NCBI GenBank assembly: GCA_031411575.1 | Contig: JANOBJ010000022.1 | Coordinates: 1 to 9,782, forward strand | DNA from: JANOBJ01 sp031411575 | GTDB lineage: Bacteria; Pseudomonadota; Gammaproteobacteria; Burkholderiales; Burkholderiaceae_C | DNA length: 9,782 bases | Direction: 5' to 3' | Shown: in pieces, positions 1 to 6,416 of the stretch | How positions within the stretch are numbered: the stretch's first letter is position 1 | How the letters are laid out: every line of letters begins with the position of its first letter | Program-made: the position numbers and the translations under genes | Notes under the pieces: model-generated | Database searches by the model: none | What the model was told of the DNA's origin: nothing | The model's input: only the letters and a program-made list of their open reading frames with translations

Positions 1-650
1 CCGATGTGCGCGCCGAATGGCCTTATAAAGCTATGATTTCAATAGCATCGCTGCCGGCACAGACGCTGGCGCAACGGCCCGACGTGTTCAACGCCGAGCG
101 CGAGGTGGCGGCCGCCAGCGCCGAGGTAGGCAGCGCGCACGCACAACGCTACCCGCGCCTGTCGCTCAGCGGCTCGGTCGGCGCGCTCAATGTACGCGCG
201 GGCGGCGTCAGCAGTGACCTCACCACCTGGTCGATCGGCCCGCTGGCGCTTACGCTGCCGCTGTATGACGGCGGACGCCGCGCGGCCGACGTGGACGCGG
301 CCCGGGCCCGCTACGACGAGGCCGCCGCCAGCTACCGCGGCCGGGTGCGCCAGGCGGTGCGCGAGGTTGAGGAGGCGCTGGTCAACCTGCAGAGTACCGG
401 CGCGCGCAACGACGACGCCAACACCGCGGTCGAGGGCTACCGCCAGTCGTTCACCGCCACCGAGGCGCGCTACAAGGGCGGGCTGGCCAGCCTGGTCGAG
501 CTGGAAGACTCGCGCCGCACGGCGCTGGCCGCGCAGACCACGCTGGTGCAGCTGCAACGCGAACGCATTGCCGCCTGGATCGCGCTGTACCGCGCCGCCG
601 GCGGCGGCTGGACGCCCAACGCCAACACCGCCGCCGCCACCGCGCGCTGA
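1..650 (+). CDS. RND efflux outer-membrane factor (TolC/OprM/NodT type), C-terminal part
   Basis: This is the outer-membrane channel of a tripartite efflux pump, open at the left edge; the first whole codon in frame is at 3. About 215 residues are visible, roughly the second half of a family usually about 450-500 residues long. The visible part opens with a stretch typical of NodT-type lipoproteins (LAQRPDV, then AEREVAAASAEVGSAHAQRYP). Next come a beta-strand region (RLSLSGSVGAL, GPLALTLPLYDGG), a long Ala/Arg/Glu-rich helix (QAVREVEEALVNLQ), a second helical arm (EARYKGGLASLVELEDSRR) and the usual ending ALYRAAGGGW. In the family, three copies form a beta-barrel with a long periplasmic alpha-helical tunnel that docks on the adaptor. 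The adaptor and pump genes follow on the same strand, so this is the exit duct for that pump. The stretch PYKAMISIAS near the left edge is unlike the family's usual Pro-rich linker and is encoded by a 17-bp repeat at 30-46. The family call is firm; the substrate cannot be read. Confidence 0.93.
   Translation, partial: DVRAEWPYKAMISIASLPAQTLAQRPDVFNAEREVAAASAEVGSAHAQRYPRLSLSGSVGALNVRAGGVSSDLTTWSIGPLALTLPLYDGGRRAADVDAARARYDEAAASYRGRVRQAVREVEEALVNLQSTGARNDDANTAVEGYRQSFTATEARYKGGLASLVELEDSRRTALAAQTTLVQLQRERIAAWIALYRAAGGGWTPNANTAAATAR
30..46. repeat. 17-bp palindromic repeat, copy A (in coding sequence)
   Basis: The sequence is GCTAT-GATTTCA-ATAGC: perfect 5-bp arms around a 7-base spacer. It is AT-rich within GC-rich coding DNA and is read in frame as Ala-Met-Ile-Ser-Ile-Ala in the outer-membrane factor. 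Same architecture as the copies at 739, 5748 and 8936. Confidence 0.7.
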
Positions 651-655
651 ACCCG

Positions 656-676
656 CCGCGGCCTGAAGCGCCGCGG
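656..676. other. GC-rich hairpin between outer-membrane factor and adaptor genes
   Basis: CCGCGGC (656-662) and GCCGCGG (670-676) form a perfect 7-bp stem with a 7-base loop, starting 6 bases after the outer-membrane-factor stop. The bases that follow (TTTGTCAACC) are not a clean T-run, so this is at most a weak attenuator or 3'-end stabiliser within the operon, not a convincing terminator. Confidence 0.4.
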
Positions 677-711
677 TTTGTCAACCTGTTGTTTATCGGA
701 TTCGCACCACC

Positions 712-2025
712 ATGGCCTCGTTCACACTCAAATCTGTTGCTATTGTTTTAATAGCTGTCGGCGTGCTGGCGGCGGGGACCTTCGCCGTATTGGGCATGAA
801 ATCAAAGGCCGCGGATGATCCGGCGCCGGCCGCTGGCAGCGCGGCCACTGCGAGCGCGGCGAAGGGCGCCAAGGCCACCGCCAAACCCGCGCTGACCGTG
901 ACCACCGCCCAGCCGCAGCGCGCCAGCCTGCCGCTCAAACTGACGGCCAACGGCACCGTGGCGGCCTGGCAGGAAGCCAGCATCGGCTCGGAATCCAGCG
1001 GCCTCAAGCTGGCCTCCGTGCGCGTCAATGTAGGCGACGCGGTCAAGGCCGGCCAGGTGCTGGCCACCTTCGCGCCCGAGAGCGTGGCCGCCGACGTGGC
1101 GCAGACGCGCGCCGCCCTGGTCGAGGCCGAGGCCAATGCCAGCGAGGCCGCCGCCAACGCCGAACGCGCGCGCACGCTGCAGGCCAGTGGCGCGCTGAGC
1201 GCGCAGCAGATCAACCAGTTCTTCACCGCCGAAAAAACCGCCAGGGCGCGCGTCGATGCCGCGCGCGCCACATTGGCCGCGCAACAGCTGCGGCTGAACC
1301 ACACCCAGGTGGTGGCGCCCGACGCCGGCGTGATCTCGTCGCGCAGCGCCACGGTAGGTGCCGTGGTCGGCGCGGGCACCGAGCTGTTCCGGCTGATCCG
1401 CCAGGGCCGGCTCGAATGGCGCGCCGAAGTGACCTCCGCCGAGCTGGGCCGCATCAGCACCGGTACGCCGGTGGCGGTCACGCTGCCGGGTGGCGGCGCG
1501 GTCAAGGGGCGGGTGCGCATGGTGGCGCCAACGGTGGACGTGCAGACGCGCGCGGCGCTGGTCTACGTCGATTTGCCAGCCATGAGCGTCGCCGGGCCGC
1601 GAGGCAAGCAAAGCGCAGCCTCCGGCAACGCGGGCGCGAAGGCCCCCTCGGGGGGCAGCGCAGTACACGCAGTGACAAGCGTGGGGGCGTTGCCCGGCAT
1701 GTTTGCGCGCGGTGACTTCGAGATTGGCGCCAGTGACGCGCTGACCGTGCCGCAGCAGGCGCTGGTGATGCGCGACGGCTTCAGCTACCTGTTTCAGGTG
1801 GGCCCGGACAACCGGGTCACCCAGCTCAAGGTAGAGGCCGGCCGCCGCATCGGCGACCGGGTGGAGATCACACGCGGGCTGGAGGCGGGCGCGACCGTGG
1901 CCGTCAAGGGCGCGGGCTTTCTGAATGAAGGCGACGTGGTGCGGGTGGCGGTGGACGCCGTGGCACCCGTGGCGTCGGCGGCGGGCGTGGCGCCTGCCAC
2001 CGCGGCACCTGCGGCGGCCAAGTAA
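712..2025 (+). CDS. RND efflux periplasmic adaptor (HlyD/AcrA-type membrane fusion protein)
   Basis: This is a periplasmic adaptor of 437 residues, joining the inner-membrane pump to the outer-membrane channel. Residues about 8-27 are a hydrophobic anchor (KSVAIVLIAVGVLAAG); no lipobox cysteine is visible, so it is probably membrane-anchored. An Ala-rich linker follows. The first lipoyl half is near residue 103 (VRVNVGDAVKAGQVLA), an Ala/Glu/Arg-rich coiled-coil hairpin spans about 125-198, and the second lipoyl half is VVAPDAGVISSRSATVGAVVGAGTELF split around residues 200-226. Beta-barrel and membrane-proximal domains come next (GMFARGDFEIG, then VPQQALVMRDG). Residues about 292-327 are a Gly/Ser/Ala-rich insert between VYVDLPA and LPGMFARG, where adaptors normally run straight on; it coincides with a GC-rich repeat (1591-1687). 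The ATG at 712 has no good Shine-Dalgarno, but it places the anchor at the very N-terminus. Part of the anchor is encoded by a 17-bp repeat (739-755). Family call firm. Confidence 0.95.
   Translation: MASFTLKSVAIVLIAVGVLAAGTFAVLGMKSKAADDPAPAAGSAATASAAKGAKATAKPALTVTTAQPQRASLPLKLTANGTVAAWQEASIGSESSGLKLASVRVNVGDAVKAGQVLATFAPESVAADVAQTRAALVEAEANASEAAANAERARTLQASGALSAQQINQFFTAEKTARARVDAARATLAAQQLRLNHTQVVAPDAGVISSRSATVGAVVGAGTELFRLIRQGRLEWRAEVTSAELGRISTGTPVAVTLPGGGAVKGRVRMVAPTVDVQTRAALVYVDLPAMSVAGPRGKQSAASGNAGAKAPSGGSAVHAVTSVGALPGMFARGDFEIGASDALTVPQQALVMRDGFSYLFQVGPDNRVTQLKVEAGRRIGDRVEITRGLEAGATVAVKGAGFLNEGDVVRVAVDAVAPVASAAGVAPATAAPAAAK
739..755. repeat. 17-bp palindromic repeat, copy B (in coding sequence)
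   Basis: The sequence is GCTAT-TGTTTTA-ATAGC; the arms extend to 6 bp (GCTATT/AATAGC). It is read in frame as Ala-Ile-Val-Leu-Ile-Ala and makes up much of the adaptor's N-terminal membrane anchor (residues 10-15). Confidence 0.75.
1591..1687 (-). repeat. GC-rich dispersed repeat, inverted copy inside the adaptor gene
   Basis: On the - strand it shares three landmarks, in the same order, with the repeat at 2045-2109. These are a 10-base match CCCCCACGCT (here 1678-1687), a perfect 18-base core GCTGCCCCCCGAGGGGGC (here 1642-1659), and GCGGC(C/T)CGGC (here 1591-1600). Spacing between landmarks differs, so the two are diverged relatives rather than identical copies. The element is translated as a low-complexity Gly/Ser/Ala segment of the adaptor. 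Confidence 0.7.
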
Positions 2026-2039
2026 CCCCAGGAGGCAAT

Positions 2040-2123
2040 ATGAACCCCCACGCTCACATCCGTTCGCTGCCCCCCGAGGGGGCGCTTGCCTCCTTTGAGG
2101 CGGCTCGGCAGGAGGCACCGTGA
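2040..2123 (+). CDS. Possible 27-codon leader ORF ahead of the pump gene
   Basis: ATG at 2040 has a strong Shine-Dalgarno (AGGAGG, 2030-2035) at 4-base spacing. It opens a 27-codon frame beginning MNPHAHIRSLPPEG and ending at TGA 2121-2123. That stop overlaps the pump's GTG start (2120-2122) in a GTGA arrangement typical of translational coupling. Nearly all of the peptide is encoded by the GC-rich repeat at 2045-2109, so it is probably a by-product of the insertion and not a selected protein. Ribosomes could nevertheless load here and reinitiate at the pump start, or be drawn away from it. Translation is plausible from the signals; a function for the peptide is not claimed. Confidence 0.35.
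   Translation: MNPHAHIRSLPPEGALASFEAARQEAP
2045..2109 (+). repeat. GC-rich dispersed repeat, copy between adaptor and pump genes
   Basis: It holds CCCCCACGCT (2045-2054), the core GCTGCCCCCCGAGGGGGC (2066-2083, itself an imperfect C5-6/G5 palindrome able to form a hairpin) and GCGGCTCGGC (2100-2109). It is the opposite-orientation relative of 1591-1687, with core centres about 420 bp apart. The whole spacer between adaptor and pump is made of this element plus the duplicated start regions. Confidence 0.7.
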
Positions 2124-5100
2124 ACGTCTCCGCCTGGTCGATCAAGAACCCGATCCCCGCCCTCATGCTGTTTGTGATGCTGACCTTTGCCGGTCTGCTG
2201 AGCTTCAACGCCATGAAGGTGCAGAATTTCCCTGACCTCGATCTGCCCACCGTCACTGTCAGCGCGTCGCTGCCGGGTGCCGCGCCCGCGCAGCTCGAGA
2301 ACGACGTGGCGCGCAAGATCGAGAACGCGCTGGCCACGCTGCAGGGCCTGAAGCACATCTACACCAAGGTGCAGGACGGTGGCGTCACCATCACCGCCGA
2401 GTTCCGGCTGGAAAAACCGGTGCAGGAAGCCGTGGACGACGTGCGCTCGGCGGTGGCGCGGGTGCGTGCCGATTTGCCCGGCGACCTGCGCGACCCGATC
2501 GTGACCAAGGTCGATCTGGCGGGCTCGCCGGTGCTGGCGTTCACCATTGGCTCGCTACCGAAGGGGCCTGCCGGGCCAGGCATGGACGACGAGGCCCTCA
2601 GCTGGTTTGTGGACAACGACGTCTCCAAGAAGCTGCTGGCCGTCAGCGGCGTGGGCGCGGTCAATCGCGTGGGCGGCGTCAACCGCGAGGTGCAGGTGCT
2701 GCTCGACCCGGCCAGACTGCAGGCGCTGGGCGCCAGTGCCGCCGACATCTCGCGCCAGCTGCGCCAGGTGCAGACCGAAAGCGCGGGCGGCCGCACCGAC
2801 ATTGGCGGCGGCGAGCAACCGGTGCGCACGCTGGCCACGGTGCAGTCAGCGCAGGAGCTGGCCAACCTGCAACTGGCGCTGGCCGATGGCCGGCGCATCC
2901 GGCTCGACCAGGTGGCCACCATCAAGGACAGTTTTGCCGAGCCGCGTTCGGCGGCCCTGCTCAACGGCAAGCCGGTGGTGGGCTTTGAGGTGGCGCGCAG
3001 CCGCGGCGCCAGCGAGGTCGAGGTGGGCGCTGCGGTGCAGAAGGCGCTGGCCGAGCTGCGCGCGGCGCACCCGGATGTGCAGATCACCGAGTCGTTCAAC
3101 TTTGTGAAGCCGGTGGAAGAAGAGTACGACGGCTCGATGGTGCTGCTGTACGAAGGCGCCATCCTGGCGGTGCTGGTGGTGTGGCTGTTTTTGCGCGACC
3201 TGCGGGCCACCTTTGTCTCGGCGGTGGCGCTGCCGCTGTCGGTGATTCCGGCCTTCATCGGCATGCACTACCTGGGCTTTTCGATCAACGTGGTGACGCT
3301 GCTGGCATTGAGCCTGGTGGTCGGCATTCTGGTGGACGACGCGATTGTGGAGGTGGAGAACATCGTGCGCCACCTGCGCATGGGCAAGACGCCGCTGCAG
3401 GCCGCGATGGAAGCGGCTGACGAGATTGGCCTGGCCGTGATTGCCACCACCTTCACGCTGATTGCGGTGTTTTTGCCCACCGCCTTCATGAGCGGTGTGG
3501 CGGGCAAGTTCTTCAAGCAGTTTGGCTGGACCGCCTCGCTCGCGGTGTTTGCCTCGCTGATCGTGGCGCGCGTGCTCACACCCATGATGGCGGCCTACCT
3601 CATGAAGCCGCCCAAGGGCGAGCACACCGAGCCGATCTGGATGGCCACCTACCTGCGCTGGGCCGCCTGGTGCGTGAAGCACCGCTTCATCACCGCGCTG
3701 GCGGCAGGCGCGTTCTTCGTCGGCTCGCTGGCGCTGATTCCGCTGCTGCCGACCGGCTTCATCCCGCCGGACGACAACTCGCAAACGCAGGTGTACCTGG
3801 AGCTGCCGCCCGGCGCCACGCTGGCGCAGACACGCGTGGCCGCCGAGCAGGCGCGCGTGCTGGTGGCCAAGGTCAACCACATCCAGAGCGTGTACACCAC
3901 CATTGGCGGCGGCGCCGCGGGCAGCGACCCGTTTGCACCGCAGGGCGCGGTCGAGGCGCGCAAGGCCACGCTCACCATCCAGATGAGCGAGCGCGGCGAA
4001 CGCCCGCGCAAGCAGGTGATCGAGAACCAGCTGCGCACCGCGCTGGAACAACTGCCAGGCGCGCGCAGCAAGGTCGGCCTGGGCGGCTCGGGCGAGAAAT
4101 ACGTGCTGGTGCTGACCGGTGCCGACGCGCAGGCACTGCAGACCGCGGCGCTGGCCGTGGAGAAAGACCTGCGCACCATTCCCGGCCTGGGCAGCGTGGC
4201 GTCCACCGCCAGCCTGGTGCGGCCCGAGATCGCGGTGCGGCCCGACTTTGCCCGGGCCGCCGACCTGGGCGTGACCAGCAGCGCCATCGGCGAAACGCTG
4301 CGCATCGCCACCGTGGGCGACTACGACACCTCGCTGCCCAAGCTGAACCTGTCACAGCGGCAGGTGCCGATCGTGGTGAAGCTGGAAGACGCGGCGCGGC
4401 AAGACCTGGATCTGCTGTCGCGCCTGGCCGTGCCGGGCATCAAAGGGCCGGTGATGCTGGGCCAGGTGGCGACACTTGAGTTCAGCGGCGGCCCGGCCGT
4501 GATCGACCGGTACGACCGTGCGCGCAACATCAACTTCGAGATCGAGCTGTCGGGCCTGCCGCTGGGCGACGTGGCCAAGGCGGTACAAGAGCTGCCCGCG
4601 GTGAAGACGCTGCCACCGGGCGTGAAGGTGGTGGAAATCGGCGACGCCGAAGTGATGGGCGAGCTGTTTGCGAGCTTTGGCCTGGCCATGCTGACCGGCG
4701 TGCTGTGCATCTACATCGTGCTGGTGCTGCTGTTCAAGAGCTTCCTGCATCCGGTGACGATTCTGGCCGCGCTGCCGCTGTCGTTGGGCGGCGCGTTTGT
4801 GGGCCTGCTGCTCGCGCAGAAGAGCTTTTCGATGCCGTCGCTGATCGGGCTGATCATGCTGATGGGCATCGCCACCAAGAACTCGATTCTGCTGGTCGAG
4901 TACGCCATTTTGGCGCGGCGAGAGCATGGCATGACGCGCTGGGACGCGCTGCTGGACGCCTGCCACAAGCGCGCGCGGCCCATCATCATGACCACGCTGG
5001 CCATGGGCGCGGGCATGCTGCCGATTGCGTTCGGCTGGGGCGCGGCCGATTCGAGCGTTCGCTCGCCGATGGCGGTGGCGGTGATCGGCGGGCTGATCAC

Positions 5101-5275
5101 CTCCACCTTTTTGAGCCTGCTGGTGATTCCGGCCGTGTTCACCTACATCGACGACATCGGCGAATGGTTCACGCGGCAGTTCCGGCGCCTGCGGCACCAC
5201 GATGCCCCGCCGCAGGCGGGCGCCGATACGCCTGCGCTGGGCACGCCCCCCGCCGACGCCGCCGCCAAAGCCTGA
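2120..5275 (+). CDS. RND multidrug efflux permease (HAE1/AcrB family)
   Basis: This is the inner-membrane proton/drug antiporter of the tripartite pump; at 1051 residues it is full length for the AcrB family. The N-terminus (NVSAWSIKNPIPALML) is the usual cytoplasmic amphipathic start plus TM1. The first periplasmic porter domain follows, then TM2-TM6, the second periplasmic domain, and TM8-TM12. The proton-relay residues are present: Asp406-Asp407 in TM4 (GILVDDAIVEVEN) and Lys920 in TM10 (GIATKNSILLVEYA), equivalent to AcrB Asp407/Asp408 and Lys940. The core looks intact. The start is GTG 2120, with AGGAGG four bases upstream, overlapping the stop of a short leader ORF. The C-terminal tail (after WFTRQFRRLRHHD) is Pro/Ala-rich and cytoplasmic. 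Family members take up hydrophobic drugs, dyes, solvents or detergents from membrane and periplasm; the actual substrate cannot be predicted here. No regulator gene is visible beside the operon, though it may lie upstream of the window. Confidence 0.97.
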   Translation: MNVSAWSIKNPIPALMLFVMLTFAGLLSFNAMKVQNFPDLDLPTVTVSASLPGAAPAQLENDVARKIENALATLQGLKHIYTKVQDGGVTITAEFRLEKPVQEAVDDVRSAVARVRADLPGDLRDPIVTKVDLAGSPVLAFTIGSLPKGPAGPGMDDEALSWFVDNDVSKKLLAVSGVGAVNRVGGVNREVQVLLDPARLQALGASAADISRQLRQVQTESAGGRTDIGGGEQPVRTLATVQSAQELANLQLALADGRRIRLDQVATIKDSFAEPRSAALLNGKPVVGFEVARSRGASEVEVGAAVQKALAELRAAHPDVQITESFNFVKPVEEEYDGSMVLLYEGAILAVLVVWLFLRDLRATFVSAVALPLSVIPAFIGMHYLGFSINVVTLLALSLVVGILVDDAIVEVENIVRHLRMGKTPLQAAMEAADEIGLAVIATTFTLIAVFLPTAFMSGVAGKFFKQFGWTASLAVFASLIVARVLTPMMAAYLMKPPKGEHTEPIWMATYLRWAAWCVKHRFITALAAGAFFVGSLALIPLLPTGFIPPDDNSQTQVYLELPPGATLAQTRVAAEQARVLVAKVNHIQSVYTTIGGGAAGSDPFAPQGAVEARKATLTIQMSERGERPRKQVIENQLRTALEQLPGARSKVGLGGSGEKYVLVLTGADAQALQTAALAVEKDLRTIPGLGSVASTASLVRPEIAVRPDFARAADLGVTSSAIGETLRIATVGDYDTSLPKLNLSQRQVPIVVKLEDAARQDLDLLSRLAVPGIKGPVMLGQVATLEFSGGPAVIDRYDRARNINFEIELSGLPLGDVAKAVQELPAVKTLPPGVKVVEIGDAEVMGELFASFGLAMLTGVLCIYIVLVLLFKSFLHPVTILAALPLSLGGAFVGLLLAQKSFSMPSLIGLIMLMGIATKNSILLVEYAILARREHGMTRWDALLDACHKRARPIIMTTLAMGAGMLPIAFGWGAADSSVRSPMAVAVIGGLITSTFLSLLVIPAVFTYIDDIGEWFTRQFRRLRHHDAPPQAGADTPALGTPPADAAAKA

Positions 5276-5276
5276 G

Positions 5277-5969
5277 GTGCCGGCCCCCGAACTGCCGATC
5301 GCTGAGTTGCCAACCCGCGAGCTGCCCATACCCGAGCTGCGCACGCGCGAGCTGCCGACCGCCGGCCTGTGGGCTTGGCCGGCGCTGTGTGCGTTGCTGG
5401 GCGCCGCCAGCGTGGCGGTGTGGCTGCTGGGCGGCCCGGCGATGGACGACACCTCACCCGCCGCGCGCCTGGTGTGGCAGCCCGGCAGCTGGTGGCAGCG
5501 CCCCTGGACGCTGTGGACCGCGCCGCTGGTGCACCTGAGCGGCGTGCACCAGGCCGCCAACGCTCTGGCCCTGGCCGCGCTGGCCGTGCTGGGCCGCGCC
5601 CTGCACGCCGGCCGCCCCGCCACGATCGCCCTGCTGCTCGCCTGGCCGCTCACCACCTTGACCCTGCTGGCCTGGCCGCAGATTGGCCACTACAGCGGAC
5701 TTTCAGGCCTGATTCATGCCCAGGTGCTTATCCTGTGGTCATTGTTAGCTATACATTCAGTAGCAAAACGATGGTCGCTCGTACTGCTCGCTGGCATGGG
5801 CCTGAAGCTGCTGACCGAGCACGCCTGGTCACAACCCATGGTGTTTGACCCCAACTGGGGCTTCAACGTCGTCGTCGCCGCGCATTTGGGCGGCGCGCTG
5901 GTGGGGGCGGGGTGTGGGGTGGTGGTGCATGTGCTGGCGGGTGCGTCGCACGCGCGTTCGGCCGGTTGA
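5277..5969 (+). CDS. Rhomboid-family intramembrane serine protease, rhombosortase-like
   Basis: This is a membrane protease of about 230 residues with about six hydrophobic helices. Numbered from GTG 5277, the rhomboid catalytic signature is complete: His86, His91 and Asn95 in HLSGVHQAAN (compare GlpG HxxxxHxxxN), nucleophile Ser143 in HYSGLSGLIH, and catalytic His203 in AAHLGGALVG. The compact size and WTLWTAPLVHLS context fit rhombosortase, which in other bacteria cleaves the C-terminal GlyGly-CTERM tail of secreted proteins. No GlyGly-CTERM protein is visible in this window, so the substrate lies elsewhere or differs. GTG 5277 starts one base after the pump's TGA (5273-5275), so translation may be coupled; no Shine-Dalgarno is visible. 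An ATG at 5202 would overlap the pump by 74 bases and add only an Arg/Pro-rich shadow, so I reject it. The N-terminal tail holds a five-fold ELPxx repeat (5289-5363), and a 17-bp DNA repeat encodes residues 158-163 at the end of the catalytic-serine helix. Rhomboid call firm; rhombosortase subtype likely. Confidence 0.85.
   Translation: MPAPELPIAELPTRELPIPELRTRELPTAGLWAWPALCALLGAASVAVWLLGGPAMDDTSPAARLVWQPGSWWQRPWTLWTAPLVHLSGVHQAANALALAALAVLGRALHAGRPATIALLLAWPLTTLTLLAWPQIGHYSGLSGLIHAQVLILWSLLAIHSVAKRWSLVLLAGMGLKLLTEHAWSQPMVFDPNWGFNVVVAAHLGGALVGAGCGVVVHVLAGASHARSAG
5289..5363 (+). repeat. Five 15-bp tandem units encoding ELPxx pentapeptides
   Basis: Five consecutive 15-base units (5289, 5304, 5319, 5334, 5349) read ELPIA, ELPTR, ELPIP, ELRTR and ELPTA in the frame of the rhomboid-like gene, just before its first membrane helix. 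Each begins GA(A/G)(C/T)TG. The peptide pattern is kept better than the third bases, which suggests it has been translated for some time. Confidence 0.75.
5748..5764. repeat. 17-bp palindromic repeat, copy C (in coding sequence)
   Basis: The sequence is GCTAT-ACATTCA-GTAGC: 5-bp arms with one mismatch and a 7-base spacer. It is read in frame as Ala-Ile-His-Ser-Val-Ala in the rhomboid-like protease, about 15 residues after the catalytic serine. The surrounding DNA (about 5738-5775) is clearly more AT-rich than the rest of the gene. Confidence 0.65.
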
Positions 5970-5984
5970 CGCGCGCGAGTGCCC

Positions 5985-6007
5985 GCGACGCACCCTTGCA
6001 CCGTCGC
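5985..6007. terminator. Possible hairpin between convergent genes
   Basis: GCGACG (5985-5990) pairs with CGTCGC (6002-6007) across an 11-base loop, in the 40-bp gap between the rhomboid-like gene (+) and the antitoxin gene (-). The position suits a two-way terminator, but the stem is short and there is no T-run on either side. Confidence 0.25.
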
Positions 6008-6009
6008 AC

Positions 6010-6396
6010 TTAAGTCGCCAGGGAAGCGCCGTCGTCCGCTTTGGCGATCAGCACCTCGGCCGGAATCCCCAGACCCTTGTGCAGGCGCCGGATCATCGGC
6101 AGGGTGAGCGGCCGCGTGCGGGCCAGCACCTCATAGACGCGGTTGCTGCGGCCAATCATGGGTTCGAGGTCCTTGATGGCCAGCCCGCTTTGCTCCAGCC
6201 GGAACTTGATGGCCTCCACCGGATCGGGCGGGTCCATCGGGTGGTGGCGCGCCTCGTAGGCCTGCACCAGCGTGGCCAGCACATCCAGCCGCTCGCCCTC
6301 GGGCGTGGCCGCGTCCGGGTCTTGCGCCATCAGCGCGGCAATTTCGCGCAGGGCGGCCCGGTGGTCTTGCGCGGTTCGAATCGGTCGAATTTCCAT
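6010..6396 (-). CDS. higA: HigA-type antitoxin (HTH transcriptional regulator)
   Basis: This is the antitoxin of a type II toxin-antitoxin pair, 128 residues, cytoplasmic. The N-terminal part (MEIRPIRTAQDHRAALREI, then GERLDVLATLVQAYE) is the helical region typical of the COG5499 HigA group. Residues about 62-115 form a helix-turn-helix (KDLEPMIGRSNRVYEVL, then RPLTLPMIRRLHKGLGIP). In the family this protein binds and silences the toxin and, through the HTH, represses its own promoter. The toxin gene lies directly upstream, as is usual for higBA (toxin first). I place the start at ATG 6396, which has AAGGGA about 8 bases upstream and gives the family's usual N-terminus. An in-frame ATG at 6417, overlapping the toxin's TGA as TGATG, would add seven residues and make coupling tighter. 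No frame damage is seen. Confidence 0.92.
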   Translation of the reverse strand: MEIRPIRTAQDHRAALREIAALMAQDPDAATPEGERLDVLATLVQAYEARHHPMDPPDPVEAIKFRLEQSGLAIKDLEPMIGRSNRVYEVLARTRPLTLPMIRRLHKGLGIPAEVLIAKADDGASLAT

Positions 6397-6416
6397 GGGG
6401 GTTCCCTTCTCGCGCA

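Larger units (their letters stand above)
2029..2125 (+). repeat. Direct duplication of ribosome-binding site and start codon flanking the GC-rich repeat
   Basis: Bases 2029-2045 and 2109-2125 match at 14 of 17 positions. Each carries CAGGAGGCA, three differing bases, then TGAAC, with the AGGAGG four bases before the start codon (ATG at 2040 or GTG at 2120). The offset is 80 bp. The pair brackets the repeat at 2045-2109, as expected if the element inserted at, or was duplicated together with, the pump's start region. Confidence 0.6.

Noticed and set aside
802..2358. Long open frame on the - strand across the adaptor and pump start
   Set aside because: It is His/Arg/Gly-rich with no family resemblance, lies opposite a clear adaptor gene, and stays open only because high-GC codon bias leaves few stops.
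5202..5276. Upstream ATG (5202) as start of the rhomboid-like gene
   Set aside because: The added residues are Arg/Pro-rich shadow translation of the pump's C-terminus, with no Shine-Dalgarno; GTG 5277 directly after the pump's stop fits better.
4352..5656. 434-codon open frame on the - strand across the pump and protease
   Set aside because: It is a low-complexity Arg/His/Gln-rich shadow of two well-supported + strand genes.
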